This document shows, one piece after another, positions 23,090-35,987 of a stretch of DNA of 35,987 nucleotides. Position 1 is the stretch's first letter. Each line of letters starts with the position of its first letter. The DNA is from Ichthyophthirius multifiliis. Lineage: Eukaryota; Ciliophora; Oligohymenophorea; Hymenostomatida. The translations under genes and the position numbers were made by a program. The stretch is from NCBI RefSeq assembly GCF_000220395.1, contig NW_004086246.1, forward strand, positions 1-35,987, read 5' to 3'. The notes beneath the pieces are model-generated. The model worked only from the letters and a program-made list of their open reading frames with translations. It did not search any database and was not told where the DNA came from.

Positions 23090-24857
23090 TCAATCTATAT
23101 CTTCTAGATCTATATTAGATATATTTTCTCTTTTTTTTCTTATTTAATTTCTTCTTTTTTATGAACTTTCTATATTTTCTATATTTAATTTTTATCTTAA
23201 TTTTTCTATACAAAATTTTCTTTTTTGATATTTCTGAATTTTTAAACTTCTATATAAGTCCACATTTTTCTAATATTTTCAACTGAAAACGGCTAAAAAG
23301 TAAAACCAAAATTATTCTTAACAGTAGCCTAATTCGCTATTCTATTAAATTTTAAAGTTGCTTTATCAAAATCGAACATATATTTGACTAAAAGATTCTC
23401 TAAAAGTTCATCAAATTCTGATATCCATACTTTTTTTAAAGCTTCAATATCCATTTATTGATCATCGGGATAAAAGAGCATTTTGTTTTCTTTGTCTTTC
23501 TCTTGTTTTTCTTTATCTTTAAGACTAAAAGTTTTCCATTAAGTGGAATAATCAATAAATTGAGTTTTTAATTTTTCCATTTCATCTTCTTTTTCTTCCT
23601 CTTATATTTTTTATTCTAATTTAATTTATTTTTCTTCTTCTTCATCATCATATTATTTTAATCTTTCCAGTCTTTTTTCTTCATCCAATTCATCTTTAGT
23701 TTTAGTTTTTTAGACATTAGGGTTAGTTATGTATTTATTTTTTATAATTTCCTTTTCTTATTCAGTTTTATTAAAAATAATTATTTCACCATCTTCCTAA
23801 CTCTTCATAGTACTAAAATAAACATAAGGCTTATGTTCATTTACGTTTATCTTATCAAAATTATTCATTAAATCTTCAATTTTTGCTAATTCATTATCAA
23901 TATCACCTTCAAGTAATTTAATATATTCTAAAGGCTTATTATCTTAATAACATTTTTCTATGGATTGTCTTATTTTTTATATTTCTTTCTCGCTTTCTTC
24001 TTTTGCCTTTAAAATTATTTCGGTTCTTTTTTCTTTTATTTCTTTTTACATTTAAAGTATTTCTTAAAAATTTCTTTCATTTTTCTAATCTCTTTCTTTC
24101 AATATGTTTCTTCTTTCAGTCATTTCCCCATCTTTTCCTTCCCTAACCCAAGCTTCACACAATCTTCTTTCATCAATAAATACGGGTCTATCATCTAAAT
24201 ATTTCAACTAACACATATTGCCAACTAATCTTTTTCTATAATTTTTAAATTCTCTGACACAAGGATTATTTTTTAAATATAAACATAATAAATTCCTCAT
24301 TTTAATAAATAAATCATCTATTTAAAAATATATATATATATATATAATAATAAAATATATATATTTATATATATATATATATTTATATATTTTTTATTAC
24401 CTATAATTTTATCATCGCATATAATTTAATTATGAGAAAGATCAATATTTGTTAAAGTAAGACAATCTAAAAGTCCTTTCAAATCATCATAAGTTTAACA
24501 AATATTATATGAAATATTTATATTTTATAGGTTTTTCAAGCCACCAAGATTCTCTATTTTTTATATTTGATTATTTGATAAATTTATTATTTATAAATTT
24601 TAAAGATATTCTAAATTTTCGATTTTTGATATATGATTATTATTTAAAAATAATGATACTAATTTTTATTGATTTTATAAATTTATTATTTTTGATATTC
24701 CATTATTATTTAACCATATTGCCTTCAAATTATTATATTCTTCTAAATTCTCAATTTTGTAAAAACCTTTGTGGTTAAGATATATTTTTTCGTTTAGATC
24801 TGGATGTTCATATAACTCGTTATTCTCGCATATTATTTTTAGGTTTTTTTTACTCAT
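23090..24857 (-). CDS. DNAAF1: dynein axonemal assembly factor 1 (LRRC50/ODA7)
   Basis: Exons 24857-24401 and 24317-23090, with an 83-base GT...AG intron (24400-24318). The start MSKKNLKIICENNELYEHPDLN leads straight to YLNHKGFYKIENLEEYNNL, the diagnostic first repeat of this family. Several more leucine-rich repeats with the LxxLxLxxNxIxKIENL pattern follow. The capping motif is NYRKRL...LKYLDDRPVF...RRLCEAWVREG. The rest is a Glu/Lys-rich coiled region. A one-base deletion near the T8 run at 23131-23138 (A8 in sense) breaks the last codons. With it restored the protein is 561 residues and ends in a short acidic tail with TGA at 23092-23090. Without it the frame runs antisense into the transporter gene. 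The protein acts in the cytosol to preassemble axonemal dynein arms, which fits a heavily ciliated cell. It is divergent from PRP16. Confidence 0.93.
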
Positions 24858-25353
24858 TATTGTGTTTCCTTAAGCATCTTTTTCAAGTTCTCTTTTATTT
24901 TTTTACATTTTTTTTTTAAATAATTTTAAAATTATATATAATATATATTTATTTTTATAAAATAATTTTGATAGTATTTTTTTAAAAATTTTTATTGTTT
25001 AATAATTAATAACATTTATTAAAAAAAAAAAAAAATTAATTAAATACCTAGTTAAAATCAAAATTTAATATAGATATAAACACAACAATAGTATTTATTA
25101 TTTATAAGTTTATTGGAATCTAAAATATATTAAACAAAACAAAAAATATACTTTAAATATTACATAAATTATATAAGCTATCTATAAATATAAAATCTTT
25201 TAATAAAATTAATAAAATAAAATATTATTTATTTATTATAAAAAAAATACGCATAAATATACTAATTATATACATATTATAATTTAAAAATAATAAACAT
25301 TAATATATAGACGCAAATAAAAATAAAAAAGCAAAAAAAAAATATATAAAAAT
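24858..25353. promoter_or_regulatory. shared divergent promoter region of DNAAF1 and PRP16
   Basis: A 496-base AT-rich spacer separates the start codons of two oppositely oriented genes, so it must contain both promoters. No TATA-like element can be singled out in such AT-rich DNA. This is inferred from gene orientation, not from a motif. Confidence 0.5.
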
Positions 25354-28443
<3,090 letters not shown>

Positions 28444-29486
28444 GTTTTATTTTATTTTTATATATATATTTAAACTTATTGTTTTTTATATATTTTTTGT
28501 ATATTTTGTTTATATTAAAATATATGTATTTTAATTTGTTATTCTTTTTTACTATTAAATTTTTTTTCTTATTTTTTTTAAACTTTTAATATTTTCTTTA
28601 TTATTTTAAAAAAAAATTATATTTTATATTTTTATTTTTTTTTAAAAAAAATATATATGAACAATATAAAAATAAATTCTTAATTATTAGTTTAAAATTA
28701 TAAAAAGTGATAAAATTTATTTTTATTAGAGGAAAAATAATTTATTTCCAAAAGAAATTATTTTATTTTAGAAAATTCTAAATGAAATTATCTTTATTAT
28801 AAAAATTAAGTTTTTATTTATTTTCAAAGTTAAAATTTATACAAATATCTATAAAATGACTTAATTGAAAATAAAAAACTGAAACTATTATTTACTATTA
28901 TATAAAATCTTTAAAATAAATTTTTAATTTGAATTTATTTATGGAGATATAATATTAACTAATCTATTTTTAAAATTATCTAACATTTTTTTATTTAATT
29001 AATATAAATTAATTTTTCTATAAAAATAAATCTCCTAATAAATAATTAAAATTTTTTATTTTTTACAAATAATTATATACAAAGTTTTTAAAACAAAATT
29101 GAATCAAAAATTCAAAATATATAATATTAATTTCATATTATAATAAAGTATGTAATCAGCATTAATATTATATCACTTTCCATAATTCATAATACCCTAT
29201 TTAAATATATTATTACGTGTTATAAATATTTTAACGTTAGTTACCTATATATAAAAAGTCAATATTTTAAATTATTTTTTTATAAAAAAAAAAAATGATT
29301 ATAGAAAACATAAAATTTAATACAAAATAATAAATATTTTATGGAGAGAAAAAATCACAAATATAAATAAATAAATAAACAATTGACATAAATAATAATA
29401 TATATTATTACTTTATATTTACAATTTTTATAAAAACAAAAAGCTAAGAAAAAAATAAAATAAAAATAATATAATATAAATAAAAA
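28444..29486. other. AT-rich intergenic DNA, no gene seen
   Basis: About 1 kb between PRP16 and the CK1-like kinase, both on the plus strand. There is no protein-like frame. It should contain the PRP16 3' end and the kinase promoter. Confidence 0.45.
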
Positions 29487-31238
29487 ATGTCCTAATATCT
29501 ACCTTGTGATAAATTCTTAATTAAAAAATTACTATCATAAGGTTCTTTTGGATTTGTATATTTAGCATATAGTCATATCCAACATCAAACCGTAGCAATA
29601 AAAATAGATAAATAACCACGTTAATATCATAAATAATCAAATTTAGAAAACGAAATAAAAGTTTTATTAGTATTACAAGGTTTACAAGGAATACCTGTAA
29701 TATTAGATTTTGATACCGAAATTAATGAGTATCCTTATTTTACAATGCCAATGTTAGGTAAAGATTTAAGTTATATATTAAAAAAATGCGGCGGAAGATT
29801 TTCCTGCAAAACAGTATTAATGGTTGCCTTATAATTGATATCTATTTTAGAGCAAATTCATTAAAAAGGTTATTTACATAGAGATTTGAAACCCGAAAAT
29901 ATATTATTAGGTACAGGAATAAATAGAAATAAGATATTTTTAGTTGATTTTGGTACTTCTAAATAATATAAATATGCAAAAACAGAAACAAATGCATTAA
30001 CCCATATTCCATTTAAAGGTAATTTTTTAAAAAAAAAATCATATAATTATTTTTATTGTTTAAAAAAACTATATTTAATTAAAAAAAATAAAAATAGAAT
30101 GTTATTAATTTATCGGAACATATAGATATGCAGCAATAGCCCCTCATTTTGGCTTAGAATAGGGAAGAAAAGACGATTTATAAAGTTTGGGTTATGTATT
30201 AATATATTTAATAAACGGATATTTGCCTTGGCAGAATATAAAATGTGGAATTGATGAATAATAAATAAAAATAGGAAGCATAAAAAAAAATTTTGATATA
30301 AATGAATTATGTTATGGACTTCCTAGTTTTTTTAAATGGTATTTTTAATATGTTAATTAGCTTTAATTTGATGAAGAACCGAACTATTAGCTTATAATGT
30401 AAAGTATAAATGATTGTTTATTACAAGAACTAAACTAAAACAATGATTTTGTATTTGATTGGTCTTCTTTTTCAGTAAATCAGTCATACATTTGTATATC
30501 TCACTAAGATGAAATTTCTATAAACTCGAATTATTCAAAATAAATAAAAGCTTTAAAATCCGAATCTTAATTAAAATAATATATTAAATCTAAATCTACG
30601 GGAGTTTCAAATAATTAAAATTAATTATGTGAAGAAGATTAAGAAGAAAATTGTAAAAATAAAATTAATTATTTTATTTTATTTTATTTTTTTTAAAAAA
30701 ATATTTTTTAGTTAGTTAATAAGTTCATTGCGAATTTTTAAATTTAAAAAATGAAATTATTTCAAATTTTGGATATTATAATTATAAAAAATAAATTCCA
30801 TTATTATTTACTAATGAAAGTAATTTAAATAAAATTAAGTTCAAATAACCTTAAAATATTAAAAAAAATATCAAAAATGAAATTATTAAATTGAATAATG
30901 ATTCTTCCTTTAATGAATATAAAAACAAAAATAATATCAAAAAAAATCAAATTATTTGCTATAATTAACCTATTCTAGAAGATGAATATGATAATAATAA
31001 TAAATAAAATGAACAATCATAAGAATTTCCGAATAAATCTAATTCTAATCATAATAAAAAGAATATAATTTAATTTACTGAACCTATTAAAGAAGATGAA
31101 TAAACAATAAAAACAGGTTTATTTAATATTTTTTAAAAACTTTATTAATAAAAATTAAAGAAAAGCTAAGTATTAATAATGAAAACTCAAGTTAAGTTGA
31201 TATAAATTATAAAATAGAGTCACATTTATTTACAATGA
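29487..31238 (+). CDS. casein kinase 1 family protein kinase, three exons
   Basis: Exons 29487-30018, 30098-30652 and 30712-31238. The introns (79 and 59 bases) are GT...AG and the phases agree, giving 537 residues. The kinase domain is near the N-terminus: glycine loop QGSFGFVY (18-24), VAIK with Lys38, HRDLKPEN from residue 131 and DFG at 154-156. CK1-specific features are MPMLGKDLSYIL, the HIPFKE...FIGTYRYAAIAPH segment that replaces the usual APE region, and [26 protein letters not shown]. The last 220 residues are Asn-, Lys- and Ser-rich and not conserved. The third exon's end is less certain. A possible further intron (gtttat...aaag, 31117-31160) would replace the last 40 or so residues with a polar sequence and move the stop. 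The function is Ser/Thr phosphorylation; substrates are unknown. Confidence 0.9.
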
Positions 31239-31657
31239 AAACATAGAAGTAAACAATTTAAATATTTTTTATTTTATTTTAATTAAAAAAAAAAAAATTA
31301 GATTATTTAAATGAAATGTATAAATATTTTTAATTATATATATTTTCATTCATATAATTTTTTTTATAAAATAAAAAAATAAATATTGAAAGGCCATAAA
31401 AAATAAAAAAAAGGCATTATATTTTATATTTTAATTTATTGTATAAAAAAATTTAAACATTTTTAAATTTAAATTTTATATGTAAAATTAAAAAAAAAAT
31501 ATGTATAAAAATAATTAAATAATTATAAAAAAATATAAAAAAAAAAATTGTAAAAATATATAAATATATAAATATATAAATATATATTTATATATATGTT
31601 TAAATATATATATTATTTTTAAAAATTATTTACCTATATTTTTATATTAATTTATAT
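31239..31657. other. intergenic DNA between convergent genes
   Basis: AT-rich spacer between the 3' ends of the CK1-like gene (plus) and the RING gene (minus). No gene is seen. It includes a short repeat of tataaatata units near 31556-31590. Confidence 0.45.
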
Positions 31658-33180
31658 TCATATTTAAAAGCATTTATTTTTAAAATATTAAAAATATATA
31701 TAATTTTGGCAAATTGGACATTATTCTTTTTAAAAATAATTCTAAAAACATTCCTAATGAAATTTATGATTACATGCAAAAAAAAGAATAATTTTTTATT
31801 TTTTTTGATTTAAAAAATCTTAACAAATACTACATAATTCTTTTTTAAAATTGACTTTTAAACCTTTAAAAGTTTCTAAATTTTATTCATTTTTTGATAA
31901 AAATATATCTTATTTAAAAATTTTGCTTAATATATTTTTTTTATTTCGAATTTCTTTTATATTATCAAATTCTAAACTTTATTAATAAATAAACTTTTAG
32001 TCTTTTATAAAATTCTATTTTATTTTTTTTTATATTTGTATATTTTTTTGTTCTATATTTTTTATTTATTTATTTTTATTTTTTTAAATTATTCTTTCTT
32101 CATTTTTTATTTTCGATTTTTTCGTTTTTTTTTCGTTTTTCACATAAATATTTTCTAAGTTTAAACAAGAAATTAAAAATATTCCATTATTTTTTTCAAA
32201 AAGAATAATTTTTTCTTCAATTTTAATTAATTTATCAAAGCAAAATTACTTTTTTTCAATTAAAAATAAAACTTCGAATAATTTTTATCCAAAATTTAAC
32301 CAAATAATATATAGATTATCTTCATTCTCACATAAAAAATAAAAAAATCTTATTTTTCTACCAAAACATCAATAATATATAGATCTTTCTCTATATTAAA
32401 AATAAAAAATTCTTCAATTAAAAAAAATTCATTTTTAAAAAACTCAATAATTTTTCCATTTTATAAAACTTTCATTTTTTAAAAGACTTTCTATTCCTTC
32501 CACCATTCTTACTAAAAATAATTTAAAAAAAATTCATTTTCTAATACAAGAATAAGTTAATTTTATATAAAAATCATATCTTCGACTTTATTTTATAATT
32601 CTAAAATCATAATTTCGTCAGTTTCTAAATAACCTTTATTTATTTGGTATAATTTTTATTCATTTGTAACCACATATATTTATATAATATGAAATTCTTC
32701 ATCAAGCAGTTATGAGCATATTCCTTAATTTATTTGTACATTCTTTTTTTCCAATTTATATGTAAATATAATATCAATTTAGTTTTCGTATATTTTTAAA
32801 AAATATATCAAATCTTTTTTATATTTAAATTATTATTTATTTAATGTTTACCTTGTGTAAAATATATGAATGTATTTTCATTTATTATTTATATTTTTAA
32901 TGAACTTTTTTCATTTATAAACTCTTTTTATGATATTATTTCATAATTTTACATATTTATTAATAATATTTTTGCCTATTTGTAAAGAATTACCTATTTT
33001 TTATATTAAAACTTTTAATTTTTTATTTTATACATAAATTAATCCTTTTAACTATTCGATTTATATTATATTTTCAAATATCACGAAATTTTAAGAAAGA
33101 TCAATTAAAAATTGTTTTTTTTAATTTTAGTAACATTCTATAATTTAATTTATTTCTTTTTCTAATAAATATTCACTCAT
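31658..33180 (-). CDS. RING-H2 finger protein with beta-rich N-terminal region, one-base frame break
   Basis: Exons 33180-32994, 32923-32852 and 32813-31658, with introns of 70 and 38 bases (GT...AG, phases agree). One base is missing at the A7 run 32341-32347. Restoring it gives 471 residues. The C-terminus is a complete RING-H2 finger: Cys414 and Cys417 (CSIC), Cys434, His436, His439 and Cys442 (CNHKFHQEC), Cys452 and Cys455 (CPIC). The spacing C-x2-C-x16-C-x-H-x2-H-x2-C-x9-C-x2-C is canonical. The first 330 residues consist of short beta-strand-like units (for example FLIDLSQNFVIFENI, KVEDMIFIQNQLILVLEN, DNLYIIWLNFGQKLFEVLFLIE), suggesting a beta-propeller. Before the finger is a Lys-rich linker. 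RING proteins of this kind are E3 ubiquitin ligases. A propeller plus C-terminal RING also recalls Vps11/Vps18/Vps8 tethering subunits, but this protein is much shorter and lacks their alpha-solenoid. Confidence 0.76.
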
Positions 33181-33406
33181 TTTTTTATTTTTAATAAAAT
33201 AAAATATTTTACTAAAAAAAAAAATATAGATATATTAAAATAAAAATACAAAATATATTTTAAAATTTTAATCATTTTCTATAAAAAAATATAAATAATA
33301 TAAAAGTAATTAATTATAAAATAAATAAAAATAAAGAAAATAAAAAAACAGTAAGATATAAACTATTTTTAACAATAATAACTAATAATTTTAATGAAAA
33401 AATAAT

Positions 33407-35005
33407 TCAAAAACACTAATATAATATATTTATTTTATCAACTAGTATCATTCTAGTTCTTTACTAATTAAAATCTTCATTTAAGTTATATTTTTATTTG
33501 TTTTTATACCATTCAGGAACTAATTAATTATATAATTAAGATTATGTACTTACTTCCTCTAAACAAAAAATAATAAAAATGATAATAATAATAAAAAAAA
33601 AAATTAAAACCAGTTTTAAAATTAAACAAATCAGGCATTCCAGTATTACTCTAATAAAATTTTTACTATCTTAACTCATTAAAATATGGGTGTAAAAGAG
33701 CTTCAAGAGGTGTAGGCCTTTCATTTGGGACATAAACAAGTATTCTACTTATTAAATCAATAAGTAATGGATCAGGTTTTTATTTAGCAAATATCTTTAG
33801 TTTTTTTTTTTTTATATTATTTTAATTATATTTTTATATATATAAAAAAAATATACTTTTGACCAATTACTTGGTTTTATTTAAGCAAAATTAAATTAAT
33901 TATGTTAAGGGTTCATTTTAAGTACTTATTCTTTAGAAGGTGTACCTAGAATTTTAATAATTTCAACTAATTATTCTACTGCATTTTGACCTGGAAAAAG
34001 TGGTTCACATAGTATTAATTCAGCAATAACAGTTCCTTTTTTAAATATAGAATAAATAAATAAAACTATTAAAAATTTAAATAATTTTACCTATAGACCA
34101 CACATCAATTTAAGTATTATATTATTCGGCTCCAAAAATAAGCTCTGGTGCTCTATAATATCTAGAACAAATATAAGCAATATTCGGTTCTCCTTTAACA
34201 AGTTTTTTTGCAGATCCAAAATCACAAATTTTAAGTAAATAATTAGATGAATCAGTTAAAATGTTTTAAGGTTTAATATCTCTATGACTAATTCCGATTC
34301 CCTTTAAATAAGCCAAAGCTCTAAACATTTAATAAGAAAACACTTTTAGTAATAAAGGAGGAAATTATTATTTGCTTTTTCTATAATATCTTATTATGTT
34401 TGAAAGAGTTTCAGGTATATATTCCATTACTAAGTTTAAATAAACTTCGTCTTCCTTTTTTTTATAAGTACACATTATTATTATTTTAGCATATTTTTTT
34501 ATTTTACATTATTTCCATGTGTATAATATGCTTATTTTAATCTTACTATGTTTTAATGATTTAATGTTTTTATTATTTCGAATTCTCTGTTTTTATATCT
34601 TTTATCTTAAAAAACTTTTTTTATGGCTACTTTCTCATTAGTATCATTTAACGTGGCCTTTTTTTTGTTTTTGTTTTTGTTTTTTTCTTTTTTTTATTTG
34701 CTTTTTGTTTTTTTTTACCAAATATACTACACCAAATGTACCATTTCCTATGATTTTATCAAATGTAATTTAAGGTGTTTTATTTTATTATTGTTAATCC
34801 TTTTAATTAAATAATAATGATATTTGATTTCTTTTAATTTTTTATTTGTTTTTGTTTGTTTTATATATATATATAATAATAATTAGTAATTTTTTTATTT
34901 AAAAACATAAAATAAATACTTTAAAATAAAAATAATTACTTGATCAATATTTTAATTTTGGTTTTAATTTACTTACGATTATTATTATATTATATTTGCT
35001 TTCAT
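33407..35005 (-). CDS. GSK3: glycogen synthase kinase 3 (shaggy-type kinase), seven exons
   Basis: Exons 35005-34977, 34830-34719, 34657-34508, 34454-34091, 34035-33857, 33794-33611 and 33558-33407 sum to 1170 bases (389 residues plus TGA). All introns are GT...AG (52-146 bases) and in phase. Glycine loop GNGTFGVVY (38-46), Lys60 in VAIKKV, HRDIKPQN (154-161) and DFG (175-177) are present. The activation loop reads [17 protein letters not shown] with the regulatory Tyr191. The primed-substrate pocket is intact: Arg67, Arg155 and Lys180 correspond to human Arg96, Arg180 and Lys205. GTPSKEQVLKMNP and [27 protein letters not shown] complete the match. The N-terminus is short and Gln-rich, without the Arg-x-x-Ser inhibitory site of animal GSK3, as in many protist and plant members. 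Role: constitutively active Ser/Thr kinase that prefers primed substrates. Confidence 0.96.
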
Positions 35006-35380
35006 TTTTATTAAATTTTTTGTAATTTTTATTAAAATTAATTACTTTATTTTAATATTTATTTAAAAAAAAATATAGTGATAATTTTTTTTTTTATTTA
35101 ATAAAATAATTTTATTTATTTCTTTATTTAATAAAATAATTAAAATTAAAAGTCTCTAAAGCAAAAAATTTTAACTTTAAAACAAAAAATAAAAAAATAA
35201 TATTTACTTATTAAGTTTATCTTTTTTATTGATAAAATAATTATTTAATACATATTATTTTAAAATATAATTTTTTAATATAAATGTGTTTAAGATATAT
35301 TTTTAAAATGTTAAAAATAATGAATAATATATATATAAACTCTTAAAACAAAATACAAATATAATAAAAAAAATATTAAA
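35006..35380. other. AT-rich spacer upstream of GSK3
   Basis: No gene seen. It lies between the GSK3 start codon and the stop codon of the next minus-strand gene, so it should contain the GSK3 promoter. Confidence 0.45.
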
Positions 35381-35986
35381 TCATTTTATATATTTTTATA
35401 CTAATCCTTATTTTTTTAATATATAATTCAAATAACCTTTATTTAAAAAATGAATACCTACTAAACAAAATATGGGAGCTGAACCCATAAAAATGAAAAG
35501 CTATTTATCATTTTATTTAATTTTTTTTCCAAATTTATTAGTGTAGAGAAACACAGTAAGCCCCAACAAAAATGTAAAGGTTGTATTTATTTACAATTTT
35601 TATCCTTATTTGATTTTTTTGTTAATGAATAAATAATCTTCTTAATTAATATAAGGATGATAGAGTATCTTTAATGGCAATTTAAATTTATTATTATTTT
35701 TTATATTTTATTCATATGCTTACACATATATATTTTCAGCTAAAAAATTGTCAATTTCAAATTTAGAAAACCTTGAATCCACTTCTTAATATTTAACTTT
35801 TACATATTATTCTAAAATTTTTTTAAAATATTGATTTTCCCAAGGCTTCACTTAATTAAATTATTTTTTTAAATCACTATACTTGTCAAACTCTTATTAA
35901 TAGTTTTTTATGTTTTCTTTTTCTATTAAATATTATTAAAGATTTAAATTGTCAAACATTTATTCATTAATCTCTAGGGGACGACT
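35381..35986 (-). CDS. membrane protein, 5' part beyond the window
   Basis: A ciliate-code frame enters from the right edge and runs to TGA at 35383-35381, giving the last 201 residues. The visible N-terminal 110 residues are polar and look helical (for example YSDLKKQFNQVKPWENQYFKKILEQY). Two hydrophobic segments near the C-terminus follow (TFTFLLGLTVFLYTNKFG and LFIFMGSAPIFCLVGIHFLN), joined by a short basic loop, then a basic tail. Cys, Trp and Pro codons and the absence of TGA over 600 bases support real coding. I do not recognise a family. A mitochondrial or endomembrane protein anchored by a C-terminal hairpin would fit. Confidence 0.68.
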
Positions 35987-35987
35987 G

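Noticed and set aside
24509-24778. Plus-strand frame of 89 residues
   Set aside because: It is antisense to the leucine-rich repeats of DNAAF1.
34623-34814. Plus-strand frame of 63 residues
   Set aside because: It is antisense to GSK3 exons and an A-rich GSK3 intron.

Overview
This window reads as nuclear (macronuclear-type) DNA of a ci­liate, most likely a hymenostome of the Tetrahymena/Ichthyophthirius kind. The evidence is direct. Conserved eukaryotic proteins are open only if TAA and TAG are read as glutamine and TGA is the only stop. Introns are short, AT-rich and GT...AG. Intergenic DNA is almost pure A+T. The extreme AT bias suggests Ichthyophthirius more than Tetrahymena, but the genus is an inference.

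Layout, left to right: (1) a spliced gene on the minus strand (628-2397) with a possible degenerate histidine-kinase-like ATPase region, then a small two-membrane-segment gene (2983-3456, minus). (2) A decayed polo-like kinase copy with both polo boxes (4500-5810, plus), followed by a TAA microsatellite. (3) A stomatin/SPFH protein (6527-7465, minus). (4) A broken copy (8784-9830) and an intact copy (11001-13067) of a two-membrane-segment family, both minus. (5) An 11-exon coiled-coil gene of about 1198 residues with a 17-copy hexapeptide repeat (15495-19925, plus). (6) A degenerate FKBP-TPR protein (20288-21322, plus) and an SLC22-like transporter (21511-22979, plus). (7) The dynein-arm assembly factor DNAAF1/ODA7 (23090-24857, minus), divergent from the splicing helicase PRP16 (25354-28443, plus). 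(8) A CK1-family kinase (29487-31238, plus), convergent with a RING-H2 protein (31658-33180, minus). (9) Glycogen synthase kinase 3 with seven exons (33407-35005, minus). (10) The 3' part of a membrane protein gene that runs off the right edge (35381-35986, minus).

The genes are mostly unrelated housekeeping, signalling and cilium genes, as is normal for a eukaryote. They do not form an operon or a single system. The main points of interest are the two pseudogenes, a C-rich mirror-repeat tract in otherwise AT-rich DNA, the in-frame hexapeptide minisatellite, and a recurring pattern. In four genes exactly one base is missing in or beside a homopolymer run, and adding it restores a full-length frame. 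That looks like homopolymer under-calling in the assembly rather than biology. I found no tRNA, rRNA, telomere, CRISPR array or mobile element, and no convincing undescribed system.
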